DNA of 64,000 nt, from contig CM048840.1 in NCBI GenBank assembly GCA_026545765.1, forward strand, positions 26,168,765 to 26,232,764, read 5' to 3'. The stretch comes from Plantago major. Taxonomy: Eukaryota > Streptophyta > Magnoliopsida > Lamiales > Plantaginaceae. Both the position numbers and the translations under genes were made by a program. The notes beneath the pieces are model-generated. The model was not told where the DNA came from and did no database searches. It saw only the letters and a program-made list of their open reading frames with translations. Below are positions 24,655-37,595 of the stretch, one piece after another (within the stretch, counting starts at the first letter, position 1; each line of letters starts with the position of its first letter).

Positions 24655-25563
24655 TGTTGATACGGACATCTGTCTAATCCGTTAAGGGCGCCATAGAGCG
24701 TGTCCTAGAGCGCATCAAGGCTGAGATAGCCAATCCAATTCTAGTCCGACCTCCAAATGGTCCGACCTAAGGGAAATCATCCCAGGTCAACTAGTATTTA
24801 CAAGTCAACATACCTCTCAGCTCGGCCCGACCAAGCTAGGTGAATGACTTCCGAACCTGACAAAAGGTCACATGGTCCTTCCAAGTACCACAAACTGTCA
24901 GTCCTAGGATGCCAAATGGACCGGACGAGGGAATCTCGGACGCCACCATCGCAATAAGACCAAACGTACATAACAGAACCACTAAGATACTTCCGTGGAA
25001 CTCTAGGCTCGGATACCTTGAGTTACCTAAGGGCAGATCAACCAAGCAGAAGGATCTGTCCGAAGGAGTTACACGGACCCAACGTGCGGAACAGTACTCT
25101 TTGAGAGAAAGGTCCAAACTACCCTCCCAGGCCCATTAATTAGTATTGGATTACTGTTCACTATTGGGCTATGGGCTAAAGGTAGCATTGGTGTCCAATT
25201 TTGAAGCATACACTTGGCACCATCTTGTGAGTCACTTCATAAGATATGTTAACTATAAATATAGTACAAGGTCCAAGACCTGGAGGTAAGCAACAATCCA
25301 TAAGTCTGATTGATAACATAACCTTCCTCATAACTATTACGTTGAGAGCTACCAACTCTCTCTTGAGTAAAGTCTCTTACCGGATTGACATACACAATCC
25401 GGGTAACCCTTTCTAACCCCCCCCCCCCCCCCCCCCCCACCTAGTCCTTTTAGGTACTCCAGCCCGGACAGGTACCGCTTCGGAGTCAAGTGGGAGGCAG
25501 GTCCTAGACTAGGTTACTTGTAATAGTTTAGTTAGTTAGTGTTCGAGGTTTCACCCCTTAACA
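24655..25563 (+). repeat. Gypsy-1 5' LTR
   Basis: 909 bp. TATAAATA at 25254-25261 is the likely core promoter. A run of about 22 C at 25417-25438 is much shorter in the 3' LTR and in Gypsy-2. Confidence 0.93.
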
Positions 25564-25584
25564 TTTTGGCGCCGTCTGTGGGAA
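25564..25584 (+). promoter_or_regulatory. Gypsy-1 primer-binding site
   Basis: TTGGCGCCGTCTGTGGGAA begins two bases after the LTR. It has the layout of CCA, discriminator G, a 7-nt acceptor strand and part of the T arm of a tRNA whose 5' end is GCCGTCT. From memory this fits plant tRNA-Lys(UUU). Gypsy-2 and Copia-2 carry the same 19 nt. Confidence 0.7.
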
Positions 25585-25618
25585 ACTTTACAAAAAGTTT
25601 TGCAACTGAGTTAGGCTG

Positions 25619-28600
25619 ATGGCAAGAACAAGACGGACAAAGACTAGTCTTTGCAGCGTAGGACTCCGCACCACGCACACGCGGACGCCCACACAGGGAC
25701 GAAGGGCCACTGTGGCTGAAAGGAACGTCGGAAGGGGATATCCGAGGGTGGCGCCTGACAAACAACCATCCTCAGATGAAGGAATAGACGTTCTGCTCAG
25801 GGGGGGGGTCCGAAATGTTCCTGAGAACGTTGCACCTGCGGACCATGGAGAGGGGACCATACGAGTTTCTCCGGTAGAAGCTCAAGGCCCCATTACAGGT
25901 CAACAGTTTACTATGCCTGATGGTCGTGCAGTCCGGACTAGTGACCTTGGATTAAGTGAGACTCAATTCGATAGATTGCTCACGATAATCCAAGGTTGTC
26001 TAGGGTCTAACAATGCCCATCCTCAGCAAGCCACTCCGCCAGTGGCTACTCCGGCTCAAGCAGAGCCTGCCCTATCAAGAAACAGGCAACGTCCGATTCA
26101 GCAGAGGTTGGGGAATCAGCTACCCCAAGAGGACCTGCGGAACCTTCTAGATCGGAGAGCATCCGCTTCCCAAATTTGGGGTGAAGAAAGTCTGAATGAA
26201 AGGAGAGACCATCAGGAGGATGATAACAGGCAGCCTAGAGCTCCGCAACAAGCACCTCCGAGAGCCAGGGATCACGTAGTGGAAACCATTCCAGTGGTCC
26301 GCCTAGATGAACTCCCCGCGGATGTAGCCGTTCATCCAAGGACGGGGGAGATAATGACTGCGGAAGAAATCTATGCTCCACAAAAAGCTTTGGAGGCCCA
26401 GATTCTAAATCTCGGACGCCTGGTAAAGGATCATGAGCAGATAGCTACTAGGCACCAAACCCTTTGTGCGATGAAATCATGAGAAAAAAGGAAAGGAACA
26501 GGAACTCGGATCAAGTGATTCCAAACTTGGAATACTATTACGGGGATACCTGTCCCGTTGGTCACCTGACAAGGTACAACAGTAAGATGGATTCCAAATG
26601 GATGAGTGACAATACGAAAGCTCTCACGTTCTCATCTACTCTCTTTGGAACAGCCATAGATTGGTACACTGCTTACCAAACAAGTCGATAAGGTCGTATG
26701 CGGACCTCTCCTCCAAGTTTCTGGGACGATTTGGAAAGTCGAAAAGAAGAAAGCGTACCGTCGAGCACCTGGCAGAAGTTATACAGAGGGAGCAAGAGGA
26801 TCTAAGGACCTTCCTAGATCGCTTTCACGCAGAAGTTCTTCGAGTTGAGCCACACAGTATTAAGAACGGGTCCGTCACCTGTATGCTAATACTTTCAACT
26901 CAGAGCTCCGCAGAAAACTCTCTAGTCAGGAAGTGAGGAGTGAAAAGCATTTGGATGACATCTGTGAAGAAGTGATGTATGGAGAGGAGTACCGACGGAA
27001 CGTTCCGGTGAGAGCAGGATCCAAGAAGGGAAAGGAGCCAGTAAAACAAGAGCACCACCCTAATAAGTTTGACTCGAGGAAGGATCACAGAGATAAGGGC
27101 TTCCACAGAGAAAGGAGTCCGCCAAGGAGATACGCAGATTATACCCGTCTCAATAGACCAAGATCCGACATCTTGGCAACTATCATTGAGAAGAAGCTGG
27201 ATGTTCAATGGCCAAAGCCCTCTCACAACAACCGGAAGAATAAGAATGCAAAGGGGTACTGCAAGTTCCACAAGTTCCGTGGTCACGAGACGGACGATTG
27301 CATTCAACTGAAAATGAAGGTTGAACATTTGATAAGAGAGGGAAAACTGGAAGAGCACATCTATACTGATGAGCCTTCTAGACATGATAAGACGGAACGA
27401 AAAAGGCATGATAGAGCTATAGAGCTGCCACCTCTCGCCCTCTATCCTTGCCACCTCCGCCACCCAACCTTCCATCTCGCACGGACCGACACCCATATAG
27501 GTACGATGATGACGTTGAAATGGAAAACCCTCCATATAGCGGAGTGATCAACACCATGCAGGCGGACCAATTGGGGGCGATAGTAGGAATGCGAGAGAAC
27601 GGACAGCTCAGAATCTCTGGAACAATGACAGATCATATGCTGCTCCAGCAATTCGAGGGGCAAATGCTATATACTTTGATGATAGTGAAATCCCTCCTCC
27701 TACGGCAGGAGGCGAAGATATAGATGATCCGGATGTTCCGCTGGTGGTTTCTTTAACCATCGCAACTTATCGGGTAAACAAGATCCTGGTAAATACTGGG
27801 AGTTCCTCGAACATCATCTCCAAATCGTCAATAGATCAGATGAATCTGGGAGGAATCCGATATGAGAGAGTTAACACCTCCATACTAGGGTTCGGAGGAG
27901 GTACTGTCCGTCCTCTAGGAAGTGTCATGCTTCACGTTTTGCTTGGGACACATCCCGCAAGAGTGACACAGCAGGTCTGTTTTGTAGTGGTGGACCGAAC
28001 TTTCGCCTACAATGCTATCTTTTGTCGTCCGGGACTCAATCAATTCCGAGCTATACCTTCCACTCTCCATAATAGGATGAAATTCCTGACCCTGTGCGGA
28101 GTTGGAGAGGAGGTAGGGAACATCCGAGAAGCTTGGGAGTGCTATATTATGTCCACAAGGAGAGCATATGCGCCTGTGTTGGCAGTCACGGTGACCCCAG
28201 ATCCGACAGTTGTTCTTCCATTGAAGAAAGAGAATCCACACATTGGAGTAGGGAGCCAGAAGGACAAGTTTCCTAAAACTGCACGGATCGAGCCTCATGA
28301 AACCCTCAAGGAAGTTGAGCTCGTCGTTGGAAGCCCGGATAAGAAGACTAGAATCGGAACAGAGATGAATGCGGAAGTAGAAATGAAGCTTATTGCTTGT
28401 CTCGAGATAACGTTGATGTATTTGCTTGGAGTACTGAAGACCTATAGGGGATAGATCCGAGGATTGTTGTTCACCGTCTGAACATGGATCCCTCGATCAA
28501 GTATATCCGCTAAAAGAGAAAAGATTTTGGTCCGATTAAGGATACCATTATATCCGCCAAAGTTGATCGACTCCTGAAGGCAGGGCACATCGAGGAAGTC

Positions 28601-31600
28601 CGTTATTCCGATTGGGTTTGCAATGTGGTTCTGGTAGAAAAATCGCCAGGTAAATGGCGGATGTGCAATGATTTCACCAGGCTAAACAAGATCTGCCCCA
28701 AGGATCCGTACCCTTTGCCACGAATAGATCAATTGGTTGACTCCACGTCCAGATGTGCGTTACTGAGTTTCATGGACGCATACCAAGGCTTTTACCAAAT
28801 TCGGATGGCCAAGGAGGACATCAAGAAAATAGCTTTCTTCGCTACAGGGGGAGTGTAGTGCTTTAAGGTGATGCCCTTCGGATTGAAAAATGCGGGAGCC
28901 ACTTACCAACGACTGGTGAATCAGATGTTCAAGGAAGAGATTGGCAAAACCATGGAAGTGTATGTGGACGACATGCTCGTTAAGAGCAAAATTGAAGAAC
29001 AACATGTGGATCACTTGAACAAGTGCTTTGCTATCCTTAGGAAGTATGGGATGAAGCTGAATTCGGAAAAGTGCACCTTCGGAGTGAAGGGCGGAAAGTT
29101 TTTGGGATACATGGTTATAGAGAGAGGGATAAGCGCAAACCCTGAGAAGATCAAGGCAATCCTAGATCTGCCTCATCCAAAGAACCTCAATGAGGTACAA
29201 CAGCTTATTGGACGTCTTATGTCCTTAAGTCGCTTTATTTCGCGATCCGTAGAGAAGAACCTTCCGTTCTTCAAAATCCTCCGGAAAGGAGAGAGCTTTG
29301 AGTGGACCGCGAAATGTTCTGAGGCTTTTGAAAATTTGAAAAAGTACCTCCATTCCCCTCCGCTGCTCTCCAAACCCGTGGAAGGAGAGCCACTCTACCT
29401 CTACCTAGCAATAACGGAAGAGGCAATGAGTTCCGTATTAGTACGGATTCAAGACAACAATCACTTGCCAATCTACTATCTTAGTAAAGCCCTTGCTGGG
29501 GCCGGGACAAGATATGTGAAGATTGAGAAATTTGCATATGCTTTGGTTTACACCGCAAGGCGGTTAAAGCCATATTTCAAGTCTCATAAAGTTGTGGTAC
29601 TAACTACGGAACCTTTGAAACAGGTCCTTGGAAAGCCCGACCAATCCGGACGACTCTCTAAATGGGCAATTGAGCTGAGCAAATACGACATTAGCTACCA
29701 GGCTCCGACAGCCAAGAAAGCTCAAGTTGTTGCTGACTTCCTAGCGGAGTACCCTGAAGCGGATTCAGAGAAAGTCCCGGACAAACAGGCATTTGAATGC
29801 TTAATCGCCAAGCAGATCATCCGAAAGCCAGTTCCGCCAACGATCAACCCGGAAAACCTCGAGGATGCTCAGTTCATTAATCAGTCTCGGACTGCATCAT
29901 GGGAGGAAACTCGGGTTAACCAAATGTTCCTTCTTGATGATATCACAGGGGAATCCGGTATTAACAACTCTGGCCCGGATATTAAAAAGAAAGGGGAACA
30001 CAAGTTGAAATCTCAGGAGCTTACAGAAGACCTCCAAGCTAGAGAACATCTCTCTGATGTTTGGACATTGGAAGTGGATGGTTCCTCCACCGGAAGAGTA
30101 GGAGGAATTGGAATCTATCTTAAAAGCCCTGATGGCGCGGAACTCGACTACGTGATATCCTTGGAATTCAAAGTTACCAATAATGAGGCTGAGTATGAAG
30201 CATTGTTGGTCGGGCTACGCCTGGCCAAGTCGCTGCAGGTCCGGAAACTTAAGGCTTACACGGACTCACAGTTAGTTGAAGCCCAGTTCTCCGGTACTTT
30301 TGCAACAAAAGGTCCTTCGATGATCAAGTACCTGGAGCTACTTAAGCAGGAAGTCAGCCTCTTTGATGAGTTTACCCTAGAGAAGTTTAATAGGGCCTGG
30401 AACGAAAGAGCGGACGCTCTGGCAAAGTATGCATCTGCAACAGCTGCCCTAGACACGCCGAGAGTAATCCTACTCTCTATTACTGACTCATCCGTCATGA
30501 GTCCTACTCCCAGTGTTGTGATAACTGAAACAGGAAGAAACTGGATAACTGACATCTTTAGTTATCTCAAAGACGGATCATTACCAGCTGATCCGAAGGA
30601 GTCAAGGAGGGTGCAGTGCCAAGCCAATAGATACTTTATACTTGGAGAAGATTTGTACAAGAGATCTTTTGCTAGGACTCATTTAAGATGTTTAGGCCCA
30701 CAAGAGGCAGAGACTGTACTGGAAGAAATTCACAGCGGAAGCTACGGAAGCCATTCCGGAGGACGAACTTTAGCTCAGAAGATCATCCGACAGGGCTACT
30801 ACTAGCCTACCATTGATAAGGATTCTGCTAGCTTCGCCAGGAAGTGTCCTGATTGTCAATATTATGCGAATATTCCCCATCGTCCGACACACCCTATGAT
30901 TCCGTCAGTCATAGCGTGTCCATTTGATCAATGGGGCATCGATAATGTCGGACCATTCCCAAGGGGCACTCAACAGAAGAAGTTCTTAATTGTGGCCATG
31001 GAATATTTCACCAAATGGGTAGAACCTGAAGCTGTGGCGACTATCACGGAAAGCCGAGTGCGAACCTTCATTTGGAAAAATATCATTTGTCGCTTTGGCC
31101 TACCCAGAGTTCTTATCTCGGACAATGGTGCTCAATTTTCGGGCAACAGACTCAAGGAATGGTTGGCATCTTTCAAGATTGAACAACGCTTCACATCTGT
31201 CGGATACCCACAAGCCAATGGACAAGCTGAGTCCACAAACAAGACAATTGTTAAGATCCTGGAAAAACGGCTGAGAACTTCTCAAGAAAGTTGGGCGGAT
31301 GATCTAGATGGCGTACTGTGGGCTCATCGCATGCTTACCGCATCGACTAGAGAAACTCCATTTACCCTGGTTTATGGCTCGGAGGCAGTCATACCAGCAG
31401 AAATTATCGTCGAGACTATGAGGGTCCAAGAGTTCAATGATTCCGTCAATCATGAAGCTCGGATATTCGATCTGGACATGCTGGAACAGGAAAGAACTAA
31501 AGCCTTGGCTAATATCTATAGGTACCAAGCAACTGCAGCCCGGGCCTACAACAGGCATGTTCAAGCGAAGGACTTACAGGTCGGAGACCTAGTGCTCCAT

Positions 31601-31754
31601 CGCGCTGATATCTTGAGCAATATCGGGAAGCTTAAGCCTACCTTACAAGATTGTCGGTGCGAGAGTGAACGGAAGCTACGAATTGGAGGACGAGTACGGA
31701 CACCCACTCAAGCGTACTTGGAATGCCAGGAACCTTCAAAAGTTTTACGCATAG
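25619..31754 (+). pseudogene. Gypsy-1 gag-pol polyprotein, degenerate
   Basis: Start at ATG 25619 (MARTRRTKT). Gag core lies about 26520-26940 and a CCHC-like motif (CKFHKFRGHETDDC) about 27259-27300. The protease at 27744 onward reads NTGSSSN, with the catalytic Asp replaced by Asn (27792-27794). RT follows from about 28490 with YVDD near 28961-28972. The first RNase H spans about 29390-29760, and the archaeal-type RNase H about 30060-30430 with VDGSS, NNEAEYEAL, YTDSQL and ERADALA. The integrase zinc finger is near 30730-30880 and the core from 30896 (QWGIDNVGP, SDNGAQF, PQANGQAEST). Inactivating changes include TAA at 28511, TAG at 28856 and TAG for Trp near 30803, plus frameshifts in gag and at the integrase C-terminus. 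The original stop is TAG at 31752-31754. Confidence 0.92.
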
Positions 31755-31972
31755 GGGTGTTTACGCGGACCCCTGTCGATCATTTGGATATTTTGGGCTT
31801 AAACTGTCTATTACACGGAACTCCGTCAGTTCTGTTTTTGTTACCCCTTTTGCCATTAGCCATGCAGCCCACAAGTTGTAATTGCATTTCCGTCAAATCA
31901 ATACAACTTCTATCTTTCAATTCGTGAATCTGAGATTTAACGTTCAAATGATAAGAAAAATCAAGCAATGAG

Positions 31973-32787
31973 TTTTATTCATACATAAAACAAAGTATAC
32001 ATAACATTGTCTTTGCAGTCTACAATCTCCGATCTTTATCCAGATCTACAGCTACAATACATAAATTATAGGGAAAGTCTCTGGAGATACGTCATCTTCT
32101 GTCGAGATTATCCCTCCGACAGGAAAGTACTCTACTTAGTAGTCACTTCCAGAGACACCAAGGATCTGATGTGCCTGTACAATACGGAAAGATTCAGTGA
32201 GTTGGAATCCTACAATATCACCATACCTTTGATTCCCTCTACGGATCTTGTGCTCGATGTGCACGGACACATTAAAAAAGTGAATTATGGGCACTTGGGA
32301 TCTCATGCCCATGAGCAGATTGGACGGACACATCTACTATGTTCGACATCAAACCTTCTATCTACAGCCTGTTTGGTCGAATCTGAGCACGGATCTGACG
32401 CATTGATCGTATGGCGACCCACCCGCCAGCAGCTCCCTAGAAAGGAAAAGCTCCTACCGGGTGGATCGCACATACGACCAATATGGCCATCCGTCAGTCT
32501 ACCCCCAGATCTGAACGTTTTTCACGATCTGTATTTTCTACCAACTGATCTCAAGCAATCATCCCCTCCACACCCACGCCACTCTCAAACTCAAGACGAG
32601 CAGCGATTTGAGAGTGGACGGGAGTCTCGAGGGGGAGACTAGTCAAGAAATCATCTTCTTATGGCCACTACCAGGCTCAAACTATGGAGACCTATCCTAG
32701 TTTGAGAAGAAAGTGGAAATTTTAAGTGAGGCTGAAATTGGAGTCAGATTTAGATAATCAGTGCAATGGAGAGCTCGGGTATTTATA
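31973..32787 (-). other. Antisense transcription unit A of Gypsy-1
   Basis: The minus strand has TATAAATA at 32787-32780 and AATAAA at 31978-31973, 0.8 kb apart. Gypsy-2 has counterparts near 60054 and 59502. A short peptide is shared: here YFPVGGIISTEDDVSPETF, ending at TAG 32054-32052, and in Gypsy-2 STGDDVSPETF. The 211-codon plus-strand frame across the same DNA (32007-32642) is not kept in Gypsy-2, so the minus strand is the better candidate. Whether it codes or is a regulatory RNA is open. Confidence 0.4.
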
Positions 32788-33110
32788 GACGGGATGAACC
32801 AATAAGCGTCCCACACGTAAGAACCTTGACGTCGACAATGGGCTTGGGCCATCCGTAGGGCCGAACAGTGTTGGGTCGACTGAGCTTACCCTGTCTGACC
32901 TAGACAAGCCCATTAACCACGTCCGCGTTTGTATTTGCTAAGTCATCTTACAGGGACAATGCATGAATATGATCCGACAAAGTAAGGATATGAACAAGGT
33001 GATGATTTCATCTAATAAGGACAGTCTGAATTTCATTGGCAAACCATCCGAGCATACAGAAAACGAAGAGTACAATTTTTCCAAGGTCCGAAGACCATAC
33101 ATAGGTCAAC

Positions 33111-33122
33111 GGGGCATACCCC
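33111..33122 (-). promoter_or_regulatory. Palindrome GGGGTATGCCCC after antisense ORF B
   Basis: 12-bp near-perfect inverted repeat, starting 11 nt after the TGA of ORF B. The same element occurs after ORF C (34041-34052) and at both equivalent places in Gypsy-2. Confidence 0.6.
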
Positions 33123-33133
33123 GGCTTGTTCCT

Positions 33134-33515
33134 TCAGTGGATTCCCGAGGCTGAGCCTTGAGATTCTGGGCCCCCACCTTGAACCTGACGAGCTTGTTGC
33201 CGGGTTCGGATCCTCCAACGGATCATCTTCAGAGTCTGCTCTCTCTCTTCTTCGGCTCGCCTCCTGGCGACCACCGGATACAGAGGAGGGTCGCCTTCTG
33301 GATCGAGAACAATTGGGTCATTCGTCGTGCCTTTACCAAAGTAATTCGGAGGGTGCATGTTCCATAAGCACGCTTTACCAGTCTTGTGACAAAGAATCGT
33401 ACCTGGGATCGTCTGGTTCTCCAAAGTCGAACCTCTCCAAGTCGGGTAGCACTGCGCTTGCATTAAGGTGAAGTTGTCTAGCTCGGGCTGATTTTTCTCG
33501 AGCAGATTTCGACAT
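33134..33515 (-). pseudogene. Antisense ORF B of Gypsy-1
   Basis: Minus strand with a TATAAATA at 33619-33612, about 100 bp before the ATG at 33515. The C-terminal part (MHPPNYFGKGTTNDPIVLD, then a basic EEEREQTLKMIRWRIR helix and a Gly-rich tail ending SGIH) closely matches the ORF of Gypsy-2 at 60682-60401. The N-terminal part differs and a frameshift or stop (TAA after DSLSQDW) separates the two. A palindromic motif follows the stop by 11 nt. Function unknown; the basic helix suggests nucleic-acid binding, which is an inference. Confidence 0.55.
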
Positions 33516-33611
33516 CCTGAAGAAATCTGACTTCTTCGAAGAATTAAATTTCTAAAAAAGGAGAGATTGAAGAAGGGTAAAGTAGTGAGAAGGGAAGAAT
33601 TACCATGTCCT

Positions 33612-33619
33612 TATTTATA
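33612..33619 (-). promoter_or_regulatory. TATA box of antisense ORF B
   Basis: TATAAATA on the minus strand, kept at the equivalent place in Gypsy-2 (60786-60779). Confidence 0.5.
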
Positions 33620-34040
33620 GTAGCGATGAATCTTTACGATCGCGCCACATGTCCATCATCCGACGGCTCGGAAGATGAAGGGACGCAGTAATAATGACAA
33701 TTCCACTGCTTCAACTTCCTCCTTCTAGAAGATTACGCATCCCCACAAAGTAATATGGTATAATAAAGACTAACGGTCCGAGGATCAAAAAGACAATTGT
33801 TTGATTATCTTGCAATCAGACGTCATTCAGCGCGATCCGTGTTTGTAAGAGACGTATTTATGATAACTTAGCGTATGAACAACGGAACGCAGGAAATAAA
33901 GAGGAAAGCAAGTAATGATTCAAAGCACGAAAAGCATGGCTCCGAATATAGTTACTACTAATAATGGAAAGTAAATATTGTACATGGCAACAATCCGTGC
34001 CATCAAAAGATCACAATTCTAAATGTTACAAACTTCTCAC

Positions 34041-34052
34041 GGGGCATACCCC
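34041..34052 (-). promoter_or_regulatory. Palindrome GGGGTATGCCCC after antisense gene C
   Basis: Starts 7 nt after the TGA of gene C; the spacing is identical in Gypsy-2 (61206-61217). Confidence 0.6.
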
Positions 34053-34059
34053 GGACTCC

Positions 34060-36912
34060 TCACTGGGGGGCGGGTTGGCTCGGACCGACTTCTTCGGCTA
34101 TAGGCGGATTGGTGGAAGACGGGTTGGCAGTGACATGAGCTGCGAGGGATTCAGCAATTCCGAACAGGTTAAAATTTGCGTCATGATCAAAAGGCATGAA
34201 GTACCAGTTCTTTAGGAACGCCCTGTAGTTATCAAAAGGCACAAAACATACCTTTCGAAGGGCCTCCGGGACACACTTCGGGAGAAAGGGTCCGCCGTTC
34301 CTGATTTCAATCTCACCTTCCTCGGTGACCAGCTCCGCAAATTCACACGCGGCCAACCGTTCATCCGGCACATTGTCCACTGGGACCTCCACTCCATTAG
34401 CATCCGTGGAAGGAATCAATCCTTCCGCCTTCCAGTCGAAGTTCTGTGGAAATAATCCGTTGGACTGCAACTGTCCAATGGAGGATGAAAACCCATCCAA
34501 GCGGGAAGCATCGGACTTGTCCGCCATGAAAAACTTGAAGGAGTCCGACTTCATAAAGTCTCGGGCAGCCTCAAGGCGAGCAAATTGGAGGTCCTCGAGG
34601 AGCAGATCCTTCGAGTCCAGGAAGGCCTTCATCGACTTGCTGATAAAATCCTCCTGCCAGTCCAAGTCCGATTTTATCTCCTGCCAGCTAGCCTTCAACT
34701 TATTGATAAGCGTATCCTTTTCTTTTAGTTGAGCCTCCGCTTGCTTCACCTTCTCCGCCTCATCCGCGGATGCGGCCATGGCCTTATGCAGCTCCTCTTC
34801 GATGGTGGCCCGCTCACTAGCCTTCCACTGCATAGCCTTGAGGAAGCATCCGAGCTCTGAGCGATCCAGTAGACACAAGTTATATTTCTATCATACTTAG
34901 AACTTGGCAAAAAAAAAAAAAAAAAAAAAAAAAGAACATGAACGAGTTACTTACCCTCTGGTACCACTCATGGAGCTCTCCAACCCGCTCAACCTCAGGG
35001 AGTCCGCAAGCACGTTCATATTCCTTATCGAGAGCAGCTTGGTCGGATGGCAGGATAGCGGACAGCTGCTGCCTCTTAGCTGCAAGAGAGCATCTGAGGC
35101 TGCTCCCCTCTTCCTCCCCGAGGTGATGGCGTCTCGCATCAACACATCCCGCTGGGGTGTGGATCTGCGGAAGCCAGTGGCTTAGGGCGATGGTCTTTGT
35201 GAGTCGCAGGGCCCTTGCCCTTGTCGGGCACCACCAAGACTTGCGGATCCTCACCCGCCTCTCTTCCTCCGCCGCAAACACCGCCGCATTTTTTGGGTCC
35301 GCCATAGGAAGTCCCGCGGACGTATTGATGATCTTGGCCCTTTGGCCAGTAGCAATCTCAAGGGCTTGTTGCTCCCTCTGCAGTCTCTTCTTCTCACGGA
35401 GTGTCGACATGATATAATCAAACCAGTGAGCTACATAACAAAATAAACGTATCAGCCACGGATACATAAAGGGGAGAATAACAGGAATCTCGGACATGAA
35501 AATTCATGGCAAGGCATTCAAGAGAAAGGAAAGCATAAATCCTAAGTCAAGGATCCTTACTGAAGTCGGTCTTTCCCCCAACTTCCACGACATCAGTCAG
35601 TCCGCACAAGTAGGGCAGCGGCTGACAAATCAATCCGTGGAACGGATACGTAGGTGGATTGTTCTTCTTATGAATCTCCGCCACCCACGGAGCCACATTC
35701 TTCGGAAGGGGGCGCCAGTCCGGGATACTCTCTCTCAAGAACTTTTTTGGCAGCCCCCACTGCTCTCGCCTCCTTGTGGACATCCCGGGCTTCAAAGCCA
35801 TCCGCACAAAAATGTATTTATCCCACCACTTCGACCCTAGAGAAGAAATGGAGTCGGAAATGAAGTTGTAGGGTTTCCTATTTACAAAGGTATAAAATAG
35901 GGGATTCTCCGGACTAAAAGCAACGTGGAAGAGCTGCCTAAAGTTCTCAAAATTCACAGGCTGCCCCTTCATTTTACAAAAAACAGCAAAAAAAATAAGG
36001 TTACCCAAATACTTTGGGATAACCTGGCTCGGACCGATCCCAATATGGTTTAGGATATGCTTCAGCTCGGGCGCGATTGGGATCTTCCACCCACAAGCGA
36101 AGGCCACTTCGTGCACACACATGTATCCGTCGGGCAGATTGTAAAACGCATGCCCGGGCTCTGGAACCATGATTTCAACGGACTCCGGGATCTCCCACTT
36201 CCGCCTCCACTCGGAAATGTCCTCAGGTTTTACTTTGGACGGACAAGTGGGGAGTAGCCCGTCTACATTCAACTCTTCGTATTCATCCGCTATCACAACG
36301 GCGGACGCAGGACGAGGAAATTTGATTTGCGCCGCCTTGGCCCCACGACCCTCAATCAGCGGAAGAGTGGATTGAACGGGCACCCCAGGATGCAATGCAA
36401 TTCGACGACCACCACGTCTTTGTGGGCGGGGCAGCTTGAGTAGCTTCTTCCTCTTCCTCCTCATCCTCCTCTTCTTCTTCACCATCTTCCTCCTCCTCTT
36501 CTTCACCGTCGGGTCTACCGGGTGTGCTTGGGTTGGTCGGACCTTTCTCCACTACAACTCGATCCTCTACACCAGCCTCAAACATCTCTACATCATCCGC
36601 CTCCAGACCACTCTCGCCTCCCTGCTCGGCCCGAGGTTCATTTGGACCAACAGACGCCTCAACACCACCTATGGTCCGCGTCTGGACTAGCAACCTAGTC
36701 CTAGCACCATCTCCCTGGCCCGCTGCCACGTCGGACTGAGTCTCTGCTGTATCACGGACTCTTTGTCCAGCGTCAGAGTCCCTGGAAGACACGAGCTCCA
36801 CGACCAGATTGTCTCCTATGGACGTGGTTAAGTCCACGGACTCAGTCCCCAAGTTTACTCCACCATCGTAACCTTGAGCCTCGTGCTGGTTCTGACTATC
36901 GCTCCCGGACAT
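34060..36912 (-). pseudogene. Antisense gene C of Gypsy-1: spliced, 'putative gypsy type transposon' domain
   Basis: Three coding exons on the minus strand: 36912-35561, 35430-34955 and 34854-34060. Donors are GTAAGG and GTAAGT; acceptors are TATGTAG and CTCAGAG. Exon lengths keep frame, and the joins sit at matching places in Gypsy-2. Upstream, a leader intron fits 37401-36914, with its acceptor AG one base from the ATG, and TATAAATA at 37603-37596. Exon 1 has an acidic Glu-run, then a globular region (PEPGHAFYNLPDGYMCVHEV, ILNHIGIGPSQVIPK, ISSLGSKWWDKYIFV). It resembles the plant domain catalogued as putative gypsy type transposon (Transposase_28, recalled, not searched). Exon 3 begins with a coiled coil (ATIEEELHKA ... 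KEKDTLINKLKASW). A one-base frameshift after the Glu-run (near 36430) and compensated frameshifts in exon 2 break this copy. Function unknown. Confidence 0.75.
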
Positions 36913-37595
36913 CCTAGGGCAGAAGGAAACGAATCAGAAATGATGATTGTGATTGTCCGAGAGTTCATTTAGATATCTTATTAAGTCAAGCGATCTGAGG
37001 AAGTTATACTTTACCAGATTTTCTGCATCACTAAACTTGGCACACAAGGACGTGCCATTGTCACTATTATCCACCCTACCCAGCACGTTAACAGGGACAA
37101 CTTACGAAAGACTGTGTGCCAATCGGCACCAACACATCACCAAACAGGCATGCATTATCGAATTTTAGTTACATTGGACATGATATACAGGGCGAGCGAA
37201 CAAGTGACCAGTGAAGGAAGTTAGTACAATATAGCACACTGGAAGAGTATTCCAACTTAGTATACTACTGGAATCTACCACTAGCAGCATTTACAACCAT
37301 GGAATCAACAGGCAGGTAATCGACCAAGGGAAAGGCATACAAGCATGAAGCAAATGTATCATAAAAAAGAAAAACTTCAGACATAATCGAGGTATACTTA
37401 CTTGATAAAGTTGACTTGGTAAATTTGGACGGACGACGAAGCCTTGCTAGCTCTCCGAGAGTGCAGATCTGAGGTGGAAAGTGCAAGATTTTGCGAGTTT
37501 TAGTTGCTCGGATTGTTCTTTGATTGCTCGGATTGCTTGAGAATCACTCTGAGTATTCGAGGTGGCTAAAGTGTGAAAGCGACAGATTAGGTAAC

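Noticed and set aside
28868-31927. An endogenous pararetrovirus
   Set aside because: An integrase, LTRs, a target duplication and two RNase H domains identify a Tat gypsy retrotransposon.
32007-32642. 211-codon plus-strand ORF downstream of Gypsy-1 integrase
   Set aside because: Not maintained in Gypsy-2, where only the minus-strand TATA, poly(A) signal and a C-terminal peptide are shared. Treated as a shadow of antisense unit A.
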